NCBI GenBank assembly: GCA_043513815.1
Contig: CP121313.1
Coordinates: forward strand, 2,108,001-2,172,000
Length of the DNA: 64,000 nucleotides
Reading direction: 5' to 3'
DNA from: JANQIO01 sp043513815
Lineage (GTDB): Bacteria > Pseudomonadota > Gammaproteobacteria > Pseudomonadales > Halieaceae
Position numbers and translations under genes: made by a program. A model generated the notes under the pieces. That model ran no database searches. It was given only the letters and a program-made list of their open reading frames with translations, and was not told the origin of the DNA. Position 1 is the stretch's first letter, and every line of letters starts with the position of its first letter. Of the stretch, positions 18,158-27,146 are shown in pieces.

Positions 18158-18640
18158 GTGGTGGCTGAAGTCAGCATACAGGAGCAGGACTTTGACGCTG
18201 GTGAGCAGCAGCGGCTGCTGCTTGGCGATGACACCGCAATAGGGGCGACGGCGACATTCATCGGCTGCGTGCGCGGCCAGCCGGGCGCAGATGAGAGTGA
18301 GCCCGATGCGGTCCTGGCGATGGAGCTTGAGCACTACCCCGGTATGACTGAGCGCAGCATAGAGGCCATCATCGGTGAGGCACGACAGCGCTGGGCACTG
18401 CAGGCCGTACGAGTGATACACCGGGTAGGCCGACTGTTGCCCGGTGACCAGGTCGTCTATGTCGGCGTAGCCAGTCGGCACCGGGGCGAGGCATTTGCAG
18501 CCTGTGAGTTCATCATGGACTACCTCAAGACGCGCGCGCCGTTCTGGAAGAAGGAAAGCACCCCGGGCGGCGCTCGCTGGGTAGACGCAAGAGACACCGA
18601 CAGCGTTGCCGCGGCGCGGTGGGAAAGGGCAGGGGACTAG
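18158..18640 (+). CDS. moaE: Molybdopterin synthase catalytic subunit MoaE
   Basis: 160 residues, start GTG at 18158 (a second GTG at 18161 is possible). MoaE motifs are present: GATATFIGCVRG, LEHYPGMTE, HRVGRLLPGD and the catalytic lysines in FWKKEST. It forms the heterotetramer with MoaD that converts cPMP to molybdopterin. The TAG stop is formed at the junction with the repeat element beginning at 18639. Confidence 0.96.
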   Translation: MVAEVSIQEQDFDAGEQQRLLLGDDTAIGATATFIGCVRGQPGADESEPDAVLAMELEHYPGMTERSIEAIIGEARQRWALQAVRVIHRVGRLLPGDQVVYVGVASRHRGEAFAACEFIMDYLKTRAPFWKKESTPGGARWVDARDTDSVAAARWERAGD

Positions 18641-18883
18641 CCCGCATATTGCTCCATTACGCTGGCCCAATGCCTGCTCAGGCTTTTATGACGGGCGTAC
18701 AGCCAGTCCTGTGCCAGGTACATATTGCGACTATTGCCGCTTGCCTGTATTTCGCTGGTTCTCGCACGTCCTGAATGTGCATGCTCCCTCCGGCGTAGCT
18801 ATGGCTACGCCTTTGGTCTCGAGCCCGCTCAGGGCGCACGAGCCCTGCGCGGGCTATCAGGCAACGGGTGCAATATGCGGGCT
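18639..18883. mobile_element. MITE-like repeat element with 14-bp terminal inverted repeats
   Basis: AGCCCGCATATTGC at 18639-18652 is repeated exactly in inverted orientation at 18870-18883. A 17-base match is reached with one mismatch. Between the ends are two perfect hairpins: GGCGTAGC-TATG-GCTACGCC (18792-18811) and AGCCCGC.CAGGGC paired with GCCCTG.GCGGGCT (18822-18855). A related copy lies at 12126-12292 in inverse orientation. No transposase is encoded. It separates moaE from the flavin reductase gene, whose -10 box starts 16 bases beyond its right end. Confidence 0.78.
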
Positions 18884-18898
18884 GGCGCTCCGTCTGTG

Positions 18899-18904
18899 TA
18901 TAAT
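18899..18904 (+). promoter_or_regulatory. Consensus -10 box upstream of the flavin reductase gene
   Basis: TATAAT, 30 bases before the ATG at 18934. No clear -35 lies 17 bases upstream, where the right terminal repeat of the MITE-like element ends, so the element's end would occupy the -35 position. Confidence 0.5.
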
Positions 18905-18933
18905 TCCGGCCTTCTATTCTGCAAGGAGATGAC

Positions 18934-19413
18934 ATGAGCTTTTCATCCCGCGAATTTCGCGATGCCCTCGGCTGCTTTGCCACCGGTGTCTGTGTCATTA
19001 CAGGGCAGCCTGATGACGGCGCGCCCTTTGGGATGACCGTCAATTCCTTCGCTTCGGTATCCCTGGATCCGCCGCTGATACTGTGGAGCCTGCAAAACGA
19101 CTCCGATATGTTCGGCACATTCGCGACATGCAAGCGCTGGGCGGTCAATATCCTGCGCAGCGACCAGCAGGCGTTGTCGAACCGTTACGCGGTGAAGGGT
19201 GATCACGAATTAGCCACCGGGCATTTTGAGCTCGGTTCGACCGGTATACCGGTGATGCCTGACACCCTGGCCAGCTTCGAATGTGAAGAAGAGGCCCGCC
19301 ACGCTGGCGGGGATCACGTTATCCTCGTGGCCAGGGTGCTGGAAATGGACCATCGCGATAGCGCTGCGCCGCTGCTGTTCTGCAGTGGCGCTTACGCGCA
19401 GCTGGCGGGCTAG
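18934..19413 (+). CDS. Flavin reductase-like FMN-binding protein
   Basis: 159 residues of the flavin reductase / FMN-binding split-barrel family (HpaC-like). Features: FATGVCVITG, PFGMTVNSFASVSLDPPLI (the FMN-phosphate binding region), WAVNIL and HVILVARVLEM. Such proteins reduce FMN or FAD with NAD(P)H, often to supply a monooxygenase. A strong AAGGAGATGAC ribosome site precedes the ATG. No partner monooxygenase is next to it. It is followed closely by a Nudix gene. Confidence 0.82.
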   Translation: MSFSSREFRDALGCFATGVCVITGQPDDGAPFGMTVNSFASVSLDPPLILWSLQNDSDMFGTFATCKRWAVNILRSDQQALSNRYAVKGDHELATGHFELGSTGIPVMPDTLASFECEEEARHAGGDHVILVARVLEMDHRDSAAPLLFCSGAYAQLAG

Positions 19414-19416
19414 CCG

Positions 19417-19947
19417 ATGAAGTTCTGCAGTCACTGCGGCGCCGCTGTCAGTCATCGCATTCCAGAGGGCGATGACCGCCCACGCCATGTCTGCGATAGC
19501 TGCGATACGATTCACTACAGCAACCCCAGGGTTATCGTCGGCTGCGTTCCGGAGCACGAAGGCAAGATCCTGCTCTGCCGTCGTGCGATCGAGCCGCGCA
19601 GCGGGCTTTGGACTCTGCCTGCCGGTTTTATGGAAAACGGCGAGACCACCCGCCAGGGGGCAGCGCGCGAAACCTGGGAGGAGGCGCAGGCTGAGGTTTA
19701 CGAGCAGCAACTCTACCGGATCTTCGATGTGCCGGGCATCAACCAGGTATACATGTTTTACCGGGCCAGGATTGTGGACGGGGCCTACGGTGTGGGGCCC
19801 GAGTCCGAAGCCGTAGACCTTTTTACCGAGGACCGTATTCCCTGGGACGAGATCGCCTTTCCCGTGGTCTACCATACGCTGCGAGAATTCTTTCACGATC
19901 GAGTCAATGCTGACTGGCCGGTGCGCGTGTCAGCCATCAAGCGATGA
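19417..19947 (+). CDS. Nudix hydrolase with N-terminal zinc ribbon
   Basis: 176 residues. The N-terminal zinc ribbon has two CxxC pairs: CSHCG at residues ~4-8 and CDSC at ~26-29. The Nudix box begins at GFMENGE and continues to RETWEEAQA, keeping the catalytic REXXEE core while the usual final glycine is replaced. The NudC-specific SQPWPFPxS sequence is absent, so this is a general zinc-ribbon Nudix hydrolase, perhaps acting on ADP-ribose or NADH-like compounds. It starts 3 bases after the flavin reductase stop and overlaps rmuC by four bases. Confidence 0.85.
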   Translation: MKFCSHCGAAVSHRIPEGDDRPRHVCDSCDTIHYSNPRVIVGCVPEHEGKILLCRRAIEPRSGLWTLPAGFMENGETTRQGAARETWEEAQAEVYEQQLYRIFDVPGINQVYMFYRARIVDGAYGVGPESEAVDLFTEDRIPWDEIAFPVVYHTLREFFHDRVNADWPVRVSAIKR

Positions 19948-21275
19948 CGGAACTACAGCAATGGTTGCTGGCAGCCGCGGGCGCAGGATTCCTGGCTGGC
20001 GTGCTGCTGGCCTGGGGTTTGGTGGCCCTGCGGGCAGCACGTGCCGCCCAGGCCAGTGAGCTTGAGCACGCCGCAGCAATCTCGACGTTGCGGGAGGAAA
20101 GCGCACGGCTGCAGCAACAGATCGACAGTGAATCGCGGGCGGCATCGGAAAAACTGGAGCTGTTGCAAAAAGCCCGCAAGCAGTTGGAAGACGAATTCAG
20201 CAATCTGGCCAACCGCATATTCGAGGAGAAAAGCGAGCGCTTCCTGAAGACCAACAAGGAAACCATGGCCGCCACCCTCGATCCGCTGCGCACCCAGCTG
20301 AAGGACTTCCGCAGCAAGGTTGAGGACGTCTACGACCGCGAGACCCGTGATCGTTTGTCCCTCAAGCATGAACTCACGGCGCTCAAGGAGCTCAACCAGC
20401 GCATGGCCGAGGACGCGGTCAACCTGACGCGAGCACTCAAGGGCGACAAGAAAACCCAGGGCAACTGGGGAGAAGTTGTCCTGGAGCGGGTGCTGGAGGA
20501 GTCCGGCCTGCGGAAGGGGCACGAGTATGAAACCCAGTTCAGTGCCACCTCCGGTGACGGCCAGCGGCGCCAGCCCGACGTCGTGGTACGGCTCCCTGAA
20601 GGCCGCGACATCGTGGTGGATTCAAAGATGTCCCTGGTGGCCTACGACCGCTATATTGGCTGCGAAGACGAGGCCGAACGCAAACAGGCGCTCGCGGAAC
20701 ACGTGCAGGCCGTCAAGCAGCACATCGATGGCCTGAGCCTCAAGGAATATGAACAGCTGGAGGGCATCAACAGCCTGGATTTTGTGCTGCTGTTTATCCC
20801 GATCGAGTCAGCTTTTATGGCGGCTTTCGATAGTGATCCATCGATGTTTACCCGGGCGTACGACAAGAAAATTATTGTGGTCAGCCCCACCACGTTGCTG
20901 GCCACCTTGCGCACCGTGCAAACGCTGTGGCGTTATGAGCACCAGAATCGCAACGCTGAAAAGATCGCTGCCCAGGCGGGGGCTATCCACGACCAGTTCG
21001 CCCTGGTGCTGGAGTCCCTGGCGGACCTTGGTCGCCACATAGACCGGGCTCATGAAAGCTGGGACAAGACCCGGGCGCGGCTTTCCAGCGGGCGCGGCAA
21101 CCTGGTCAAGCGGGTGCAGGACCTGGAAAAGCTCGGTGCCCGTACCCGCCGCGAGTTGCCCAGGACAATGATCGAGGATGACAGCGCCGTCGAGGGCTTG
21201 GACGACCAGGCCAGCGCGGATGTGCTGGAGCTCGATGGGGCGGACACCGGCAACAGCAGCAAACAATCTGACTAG
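19944..21275 (+). CDS. rmuC: DNA recombination protein RmuC
   Basis: 443 residues. An N-terminal membrane segment (~8-28) is followed by a coiled coil (~30-130), then the RmuC nuclease-like core. The core carries GNWGEVVLERVLEESGL, the predicted catalytic region RQPDVVVRLP..IVVDSKM, and LDFVLLFIPIE. RmuC limits DNA inversions at short repeats in E. coli. The ATG overlaps the Nudix stop (ATGA). Confidence 0.93.
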   Translation: MTELQQWLLAAAGAGFLAGVLLAWGLVALRAARAAQASELEHAAAISTLREESARLQQQIDSESRAASEKLELLQKARKQLEDEFSNLANRIFEEKSERFLKTNKETMAATLDPLRTQLKDFRSKVEDVYDRETRDRLSLKHELTALKELNQRMAEDAVNLTRALKGDKKTQGNWGEVVLERVLEESGLRKGHEYETQFSATSGDGQRRQPDVVVRLPEGRDIVVDSKMSLVAYDRYIGCEDEAERKQALAEHVQAVKQHIDGLSLKEYEQLEGINSLDFVLLFIPIESAFMAAFDSDPSMFTRAYDKKIIVVSPTTLLATLRTVQTLWRYEHQNRNAEKIAAQAGAIHDQFALVLESLADLGRHIDRAHESWDKTRARLSSGRGNLVKRVQDLEKLGARTRRELPRTMIEDDSAVEGLDDQASADVLELDGADTGNSSKQSD

Positions 21276-21287
21276 GGAGAACACGTA

Positions 21288-21764
21288 ATGACATTTCCGA
21301 AAATCGGCAATTTGGCACCCGCATTTACCTTGCTGGACCAGGACGGCAACAAGGTCAGCCTCAAGGACTTCCGCGGCGAAAGTAACGTGGTGCTGTATTT
21401 CTACCCCAAGGCCATGACCCCTGGCTGCACCAATCAGGCCTGCGGTATCCGTGACAGCAAGGCCGCTTTCAAGAAAGCCAATACCGTGGTGCTGGGTATC
21501 AGCCCTGACCCCGTGGCGCGGCTGGGCAAATTTATCGACAAGCAAGACCTCAATTTCACGCTGCTGTCCGACGAGGACCGCGCAATCACTGAAAAATACG
21601 GTTGCTGGGGGCTCAAAAAGTTCATGGGGCGGGAGTCCATGGGCGTGTTGCGCACCACGTTTATTATTGGCAAGGACGGCCGTCTCAAGCACATCATGGA
21701 CAAGGTGAAAACCAAGACCCACCACGATGACGTGCTCGCGTTGCTCAAGGAGCTGAAGCTCTAG
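21288..21764 (+). CDS. bcp: Peroxiredoxin, Bcp/PrxQ type
   Basis: 158 residues. Peroxidatic Cys47 in AMTPGCTNQAC with a second cysteine at 52, the CxxxxC arrangement of atypical 2-Cys Bcp enzymes. Also VVLYFYPK and the C-terminal THHDDVLALL. It reduces H2O2 and organic hydroperoxides using thioredoxin; a thioredoxin reductase is encoded at 56866-57816. GGGAGAA before the ATG is the ribosome site. Confidence 0.93.
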   Translation: MTFPKIGNLAPAFTLLDQDGNKVSLKDFRGESNVVLYFYPKAMTPGCTNQACGIRDSKAAFKKANTVVLGISPDPVARLGKFIDKQDLNFTLLSDEDRAITEKYGCWGLKKFMGRESMGVLRTTFIIGKDGRLKHIMDKVKTKTHHDDVLALLKELKL

Positions 21765-22242
21765 TCGCCATAGACACCGCTATGACCTTAGTCGGGAAAT
21801 GTCGGCAAACCCCGCTCAGCGCACACAGTTTCGCCGAGAATTCCAAATATCGGTGAAATAGGGAGGCGAGCGGATTTGTGGCAGGGGGGACTAGCAATAA
21901 TACCCCTTTTTCTGCTCAAGTAAACCATAGGAATCGCCCCTAAGCCCCTGTAAACTCGAGACAACTCGGGTGCGCTGCGCCTGCCTGACCGGTCTCCATG
22001 GGGATGGAATCCGGGGCGGTAGCGGTGCGGTTTACGTCGTTGTGTGACATGGCACCAGAAAATGAGCCTGTCGAATTGCGTAAAGCCGCAACAGAGCGGC
22101 AAAATCCCGAATAATAAGCAGGTCAGCGCTGCCGAGGCAGTCGAGACCAGTGCGTGAGCGCCCGGGTGGGGACCCGCGGCGTCTTATGTGATGCATTCAG
22201 ACCAATGATAATGAGCCGATTCAGTCGGCCAGGATTGAAAAC
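21765..22242. other. Intergenic region, 478 bases, no supported gene
   Basis: A minus-strand open frame (21788-22102) exists, but its product is compositionally odd and lacks any motif. A GATAAT (22207-22212) 31 bases before the lipoprotein ATG may be its -10, with only a weak -35 (TTATGT at 22184). A GC-rich inverted stretch around 22159-22180 may form a hairpin. Nothing further was recognised. Confidence 0.45.
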
Positions 22243-24774
22243 ATGACGGAATTGCGGCAGTTCAGCTTTATCAAGCTCGTCTTCACGGGGCTTTTCCTGG
22301 CAGTCATCAGCGCCTGCGGCGGCGGTGGCGGCGACGGCCCGGGTTTCATCGGCGGCGGCATTGACGACCCAGGTGATGGCGGCGGCGGCAGTGCTGGTGG
22401 TGTCACCATCACGCTCACGGACACTGAGGGCAACCCCACGTCCACTGTGAGCAGCTCCAGTCCGGGCATTGTTTCTGTTGCCTTTACCGGTGGCCAGGGT
22501 GCCCTGGTCAGTGTCACTACAACGGCGGGCAGCATCACGCCGGCTTCCAGCCTGACCAACGAAGACGGTATCGCGTCTTTCGTGCTAGAGGCCGCTGATG
22601 AGTCTGGTGCGGGCACCGTTACTGCGACCATCGACGAGATTTCGGTCACCGTAAATTTCCAGGTTGAAGGTTCGGCTGGCCCGGGGAACAACACCCTGAC
22701 ACTGGCGTTGACCGATAACGTCGGCAATCCCGTCAACAACATAACCGACTTCAGTCCTGGCACGCTAACGGTCACTGTCAGGGACGCTTTTGGCCAGCCT
22801 GCCGCAGGGCAGATTGTCAGCGCGACAACAACCATCGGTGCTATATCGCCCAGCTCCGGCACTGCGCTGACCGACCTGAATGGGGTGGCAAATTTCACCC
22901 TGGTGTCTCAGGGTGTAACGGGCGCTGGCGTAGTGACTGCCTCCCTGGGTGAGGCATCAAGCAGTCTCACATTTGAAGTAGGCGAAGCAAGTTTGCAAGT
23001 TGGCCGTTTTGTGAATGGCAGCTTTGTTGGCGGGGAAATCGACGCAGGTGCCACCTCACTGCCCGCCGCTGGCTCGACGCCGCTGTCTGTAAGCGTCGTC
23101 AACGCGGATGGCGACCTGGTTTCCTCTGCGGTAGCGGTCAGTTTCACCAGCGGCTGTGCAAGTCTGACTCCGCCCCTTGCCGATCTGCCTGGTTCTGTAA
23201 ACACAATCAATGGCGTCGCAACGGCGACCTATACGGCAGAGGGTTGCACGGGTACGGACGTGGTGACCGCCTCCATCGAGCAGGGAAACAACCCGTCGGC
23301 CACTGTGTCGCTCTCGATTGCGACAGCCGACGTCAGTTCCATCCTGTTCCTTGACGCCGACCCGCAGACCATAGCCCTGCAGGGTACCGGTGGTGCCGGT
23401 CGTTCTGAGACTTCCTCGGTTTCCTTCCAGGTACTGGATACTACGGGCTCTCCGGCAGCCGGGGCCGATGTTGCGTTTAGTCTCTCGACGACCATCGGCG
23501 GCATGTCGTTGACCAATGCAGAGGCAACCACCAATACTGAGGGGATCGCGCGTGCTATTGTGCAGGCCGGTAACGTCTCAACGTCAGTTCGCGTGACTGC
23601 ATCAGTAGACGTCAATGGAACGCAACTGAGCACGGTATCAGACCGGCTGATTGTCAGCACCGGCTTGCCGGATCAGAACTCCGTTTCCATGGGCCCCGAG
23701 ACCAGCAACCCCGGCGGCTGGGACCGGGACGGAGTCACGACAGAGGTAACCGTCCGCATGGCGGACAAGTTCAATAACCCCGTGCCTGACGGAACCGTGG
23801 CTTTCTTTACGACAGAGTACGGCTCTATCGTCGACAGCTGTGAATTGGTGGGTGGCGCCTGCGCCGTGACCTGGACCAGCCAGGCTCCTCGCTTCCCGCT
23901 GATTTCTAACGATACGGGCGCGGACGGTGCAGTTTCGACTATTTTCAACAGAGAGTGCCCGGATTACATTGATCCGGCCAATCCTGCCGCGCCCTCAACC
24001 GGAAGACCCTGTCCAAGTAGTCTTGGGGGCGTCATTGCGGGCAATAGTAGCCTCGTTGTTATCGCGGTAGGGGAGGAATCCTTTATCGACACCAATGGCA
24101 ATGGCCTCTACGACCTGGGCGAGCCCTTCCAAGACCTTCCCGAAGCATGGCTGGATAAGAATCTCAACGGGGTGTTTGACAATACTCCGCCGCTTTGCTC
24201 GCCCGACACCAGTTCGGAGGCCGGACGTGAATGTGGCGAGGGCCTGGAGGAGATCTACTTCGACTTTAACGAGGACGGTGTCTACAACGAAGCCAATGGA
24301 ATCTACAACGGCTCTCTGTGTCCTCAAGACCTTGAGGCGGCCGGCCAGTGCACCAAGGAACTGTTACATGTGCGCGGTACCAACGAGATACAGATGTCGA
24401 ACGCCACGGTGCAGAGATTGGCGATATACGAGGCGTTTGATGGCAACCCGTTGCCGCCACTGGAAGTAGTGGGATCAATATCTATGCCTAGCGGTGGTGA
24501 GGGTAGAGGTTTTATTGTGGCGATTTCCGATAGCTTCAATAACCCCCCACCGGCCGGTTCGACTGTTTCAATTGTCACTGACGGCTGTGAAATTACCAGC
24601 GACGACAGTACGGTACCCAATATCAGTCAAACTGGCGCCTACCTGGTGGGCTTTCTGGTGAAAAATGTCGCTGATAACCCTGAAAACCTGACCGGTGACA
24701 TTACGATTACCCTGGGACTGCCAGGCGCATCACCGGTGTCGCGTAGCATTCCCTGCGTGGATATTGCCAACTAG
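22243..24774 (+). CDS. Large Ig-like domain lipoprotein with calcium-binding-like loops
   Basis: 843 residues. A signal peptide with lipobox (AVISAC, Cys at ~25) is followed by a glycine-rich spacer, indicating a lipid-anchored envelope protein. Several bacterial Ig-like (Big_1/invasin-like) repeats follow. Each has the G-x-A-x-F/Y segment (DGIASFVLEA, NGVANFTLVS, NGVATATYTA, EGIARAIVQA). Around residues 610-690 are Asp-rich loops typical of EF-hand/dockerin calcium sites (DTNGNGLYDLGE, DKNLNGVFDN, DFNEDGVYNE). Paired cysteines in the C-terminal half suggest disulfides. Likely surface adhesion or structural role; a terminator follows. Confidence 0.8.
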   Translation: MTELRQFSFIKLVFTGLFLAVISACGGGGGDGPGFIGGGIDDPGDGGGGSAGGVTITLTDTEGNPTSTVSSSSPGIVSVAFTGGQGALVSVTTTAGSITPASSLTNEDGIASFVLEAADESGAGTVTATIDEISVTVNFQVEGSAGPGNNTLTLALTDNVGNPVNNITDFSPGTLTVTVRDAFGQPAAGQIVSATTTIGAISPSSGTALTDLNGVANFTLVSQGVTGAGVVTASLGEASSSLTFEVGEASLQVGRFVNGSFVGGEIDAGATSLPAAGSTPLSVSVVNADGDLVSSAVAVSFTSGCASLTPPLADLPGSVNTINGVATATYTAEGCTGTDVVTASIEQGNNPSATVSLSIATADVSSILFLDADPQTIALQGTGGAGRSETSSVSFQVLDTTGSPAAGADVAFSLSTTIGGMSLTNAEATTNTEGIARAIVQAGNVSTSVRVTASVDVNGTQLSTVSDRLIVSTGLPDQNSVSMGPETSNPGGWDRDGVTTEVTVRMADKFNNPVPDGTVAFFTTEYGSIVDSCELVGGACAVTWTSQAPRFPLISNDTGADGAVSTIFNRECPDYIDPANPAAPSTGRPCPSSLGGVIAGNSSLVVIAVGEESFIDTNGNGLYDLGEPFQDLPEAWLDKNLNGVFDNTPPLCSPDTSSEAGRECGEGLEEIYFDFNEDGVYNEANGIYNGSLCPQDLEAAGQCTKELLHVRGTNEIQMSNATVQRLAIYEAFDGNPLPPLEVVGSISMPSGGEGRGFIVAISDSFNNPPPAGSTVSIVTDGCEITSDDSTVPNISQTGAYLVGFLVKNVADNPENLTGDITITLGLPGASPVSRSIPCVDIAN

Positions 24775-24790
24775 ACCAAAACCTGGAAGA

Positions 24791-24816
24791 AGCGGGCTAT
24801 GCCCGCTTTCTTTTTG
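24791..24816 (+). terminator. Rho-independent terminator after the lipoprotein gene
   Basis: AGCGGGC-TAT-GCCCGCT stem-loop (24791-24807) followed by TTCTTTTT. It lies 16 bases after the stop codon. Confidence 0.9.
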
Positions 24817-24827
24817 CCTATTTAACT

Positions 24828-24851
24828 ACCAACTAGTAGGCTTTAGTTGGT
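24828..24851. promoter_or_regulatory. Operator-like inverted repeat upstream of the P450 gene
   Basis: ACCAACTA (24828-24835) and TAGTTGGT (24844-24851) are perfect inverted repeats with an 8-base spacer. A smaller overlapping palindrome CTAC...GTAG lies within. The site is 30 bases before the P450 start, a typical position for a TetR- or MarR-family operator. The only regulator nearby is the MarR protein at 28497-28997. Confidence 0.55.
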
Positions 24852-24881
24852 GGCCGTACGGGCCCCGAGAGGAGCAGAACC

Positions 24882-26138
24882 ATGAGTCATGCAGAGACAA
24901 AATGCCCCCATTTCGACCTGACCGACCCGGATTTCTATGCCGGAGGGATGCCCCGGGAGGCCTTCGGCTACCTGCGCCGGGAGGAGCCGGTCTATTGGCA
25001 CGAGGACCCGGTCCAGGGCCGCGGTTTCTGGGCGGTGACCCGCCACGCAGACCTGGACTACGTGTCCAAGAACCCGCAGATTTTCTCCTCTGAGGTGGAG
25101 ACCTGCTTCCTGCATGAACACGATGAGGAGACACTGCCATTTCTGCAGCTCCAGATCATCAATATGGATCCGCCCAAGCACCTCAAGTACCGGCGGCTCG
25201 TGCGCAACGCCTTCACGCCAAAGGCGGTGGATTCCTATGAAGAGCGTTTCCGGGAAGTGGCCAAAGGCATAGTGGACGCGGCGATCGAAGGCGGTCGCTG
25301 TGAATTTGTCGAAGATGTGGCCGCAGAGTTACCGCTGGTGGCCATCTGTGAATTGATGGGCGTGCCCCTGGAGCAGCGGCGCCGGATTTTCGAACTCACC
25401 AACATCATGATCGGAATGGACGATCCGGAGATGGCGACCACCCAGGAAGACGGCATGGTCGCTATGATGGAAATGTTTGGCATTGCCCAGGAGATTGCCG
25501 CCGATCATCGGGCCAATTCCCAGGACGACATCGTCAACGTGCTGTTGACCGGCACCGTCGAGGACGAGCCGCTGACCGACGATGAATTCTGCTATTTCTT
25601 CCTGATGTTGATCGTGGCCGGCAATGAAACCACGCGCACGGTCACCAGCCACGGTATGCGGCTGTTGATGGAGAGCGGTCAGTACCAGGCACTGCAGGAC
25701 AGCCCGGAGCTGCTGGAAGGTGCTATCGAAGAGTTCCTGCGCTTCAATCCAGCTGTCATCGCCTTTCGGCGCACGGCGGTAGAAGACGCCGAAATCGGCG
25801 GCCAGAAGATCAACAGGGGTGACAAGGTGCACATGTTTTACGGTGCGGCCAATGCCGATGAGGCGATCTTCGAGGATGGTGATCAGTTCGATATTACTCG
25901 CGCCGGACGCGAAGACGTACGCAACAACCACCGCGCCTTTGGTGTCGGCGAGCATTTCTGCCTCGGTTCCCACCTGGCTCGCCTCGAGCTGCGCGTTATT
26001 TTTGAAGAGATCCTGGGCCGGATCGCCAATCCCGAATTCGACGGCGAGATTCGCTGGCTGCGCTCGAACTTCATCAACGGTATCAAGTCCATGCCAATAC
26101 GCTTTGACGTTTTGCCTGCCGACGGGGAGCATAGCTGA
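24882..26138 (+). CDS. Cytochrome P450
   Basis: 418 residues, a soluble bacterial class I-type P450. I-helix oxygen-activation motif AGNETTR (~residues 247-253), ExxR in EEFLRF, and haem-binding FGVGEHFCLG with the cysteine ligand at 360. The N-terminus lacks a membrane anchor. No ferredoxin or ferredoxin reductase is adjacent, so electron donors must come from elsewhere. It heads a putative P450-oxidoreductase-GST-SnoaL cluster. General resemblance is to the CYP125/142/124-like steroid or terpenoid hydroxylases; the substrate is unknown. GAGAGGAG precedes the ATG. Confidence 0.93.
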   Translation: MSHAETKCPHFDLTDPDFYAGGMPREAFGYLRREEPVYWHEDPVQGRGFWAVTRHADLDYVSKNPQIFSSEVETCFLHEHDEETLPFLQLQIINMDPPKHLKYRRLVRNAFTPKAVDSYEERFREVAKGIVDAAIEGGRCEFVEDVAAELPLVAICELMGVPLEQRRRIFELTNIMIGMDDPEMATTQEDGMVAMMEMFGIAQEIAADHRANSQDDIVNVLLTGTVEDEPLTDDEFCYFFLMLIVAGNETTRTVTSHGMRLLMESGQYQALQDSPELLEGAIEEFLRFNPAVIAFRRTAVEDAEIGGQKINRGDKVHMFYGAANADEAIFEDGDQFDITRAGREDVRNNHRAFGVGEHFCLGSHLARLELRVIFEEILGRIANPEFDGEIRWLRSNFINGIKSMPIRFDVLPADGEHS

Positions 26139-26161
26139 ACAGTCCCTGACGGAGTCAGCTC

Positions 26162-27142
26162 ATGCGTGCCATAGCCATTTCAGACCCTGGTGGTCCTGAA
26201 GTTCTCACCCTCACAGAACTGCCCGACCCTCACCCGGGTCCGGGTGAAGTGCTGATCGATGTAGCCGCTGCGGGTGTCAATCGCGCAGATATCGTGCAGC
26301 GCCAGGGGTTTTATCCGCCACCACCGGGTGCCCCCGACACACCGGGGCTGGAAGTCGCCGGTACGGTTGCGGTACTGGGCGAGGGCGTCGACACCTGGGC
26401 AGTGGGCGACAGGGTTTGTGCGCTGCTGGCGGGCGGTGGCTACGCCGAGCGTGCGCTGGCCGTAGCAGCTGAGTGCCTTCCCATTCCAGCCGAAATGAGT
26501 TTTACCGAGGCAGCAGGGCTGCCTGAAACCGTGCTGACCGTCTGGTCCAATGTCATGCAGCGTGCAGCCATACAGCCCGGAGAAAGCTTCCTGGTACACG
26601 GCGGTAGCAGCGGTATCGGTACCTCTGCCATCCAGATGCTGAAAGCCTACGGCTGCCCGGTGTATGCGACCGCGGGCTCCGCAGAGAAAGTTGAGATCTG
26701 TGAGGTTCTCGGCGCCAATCTCTGCGTCAACTACCGGGAACAGGATTTTGTCGAAGTCATTGCCGCCGCCACCGACGGGCAGGGCATTGATGTCATCCTC
26801 GACATGGTGGGCGGTGACTATGTCGACCGCAATATTCAGCTCGCCGCTACCAACGGTCGCATCGTCAATATCGCCTACCTGCAGGGCTCACAGGTCAGTG
26901 CCAACCTCATGCCAATAATGCTCAAACGGCTGGTGCTCACGGGCTCTACCCTGCGGGCCCGGGAGCCGGAATTCAAAGCGGCGCTGGTGGCGGAGGTGCG
27001 CGATCGTGCCTGGCCGTGGCTGGACAACGGCCGGCTGCAGCCGGTTATCCACCAGGTCTTTTCCTTCGCCGAAGCGAGCGATGCCCACAAGGTCATGGAG
27101 GCCAGCTCACATATCGGCAAACTGATATTGAGCTGGGAGTAG
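26162..27142 (+). CDS. NAD(P)H:quinone oxidoreductase-like protein (MDR superfamily, PIG3 type)
   Basis: 326 residues of the zinc-independent medium-chain dehydrogenase family. GVNRADIVQRQGFYPPPPG is characteristic of the PIG3/TP53I3 type. The cofactor-binding motif is GGSSGIGTSAIQ, and GLEVAGTV is also present. Zinc-binding cysteines are absent. It starts 23 bases after the P450 gene and is likely cotranscribed with it. It would reduce quinones or enones with NADPH. Confidence 0.88.
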   Translation: MRAIAISDPGGPEVLTLTELPDPHPGPGEVLIDVAAAGVNRADIVQRQGFYPPPPGAPDTPGLEVAGTVAVLGEGVDTWAVGDRVCALLAGGGYAERALAVAAECLPIPAEMSFTEAAGLPETVLTVWSNVMQRAAIQPGESFLVHGGSSGIGTSAIQMLKAYGCPVYATAGSAEKVEICEVLGANLCVNYREQDFVEVIAAATDGQGIDVILDMVGGDYVDRNIQLAATNGRIVNIAYLQGSQVSANLMPIMLKRLVLTGSTLRAREPEFKAALVAEVRDRAWPWLDNGRLQPVIHQVFSFAEASDAHKVMEASSHIGKLILSWE

Positions 27143-27146
27143 GGCG

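Noticed and set aside
18678..19148. Protein-coding frame across the MITE-like element (VREPAKYRQAA peptide)
   Set aside because: A similar peptide (VRDPASYRQAA) is encoded at 12.1 kb, but only because the DNA repeat is shared. The frame runs antisense into the flavin reductase gene and has indels in the second copy.
20808..21725. 305-codon minus-strand open frame opposite rmuC and bcp
   Set aside because: It covers two unrelated well-supported genes on the other strand and lacks any motif.
21788..22102. 104-codon minus-strand open frame between bcp and the lipoprotein gene
   Set aside because: No ribosome site, no domain, unusual composition.
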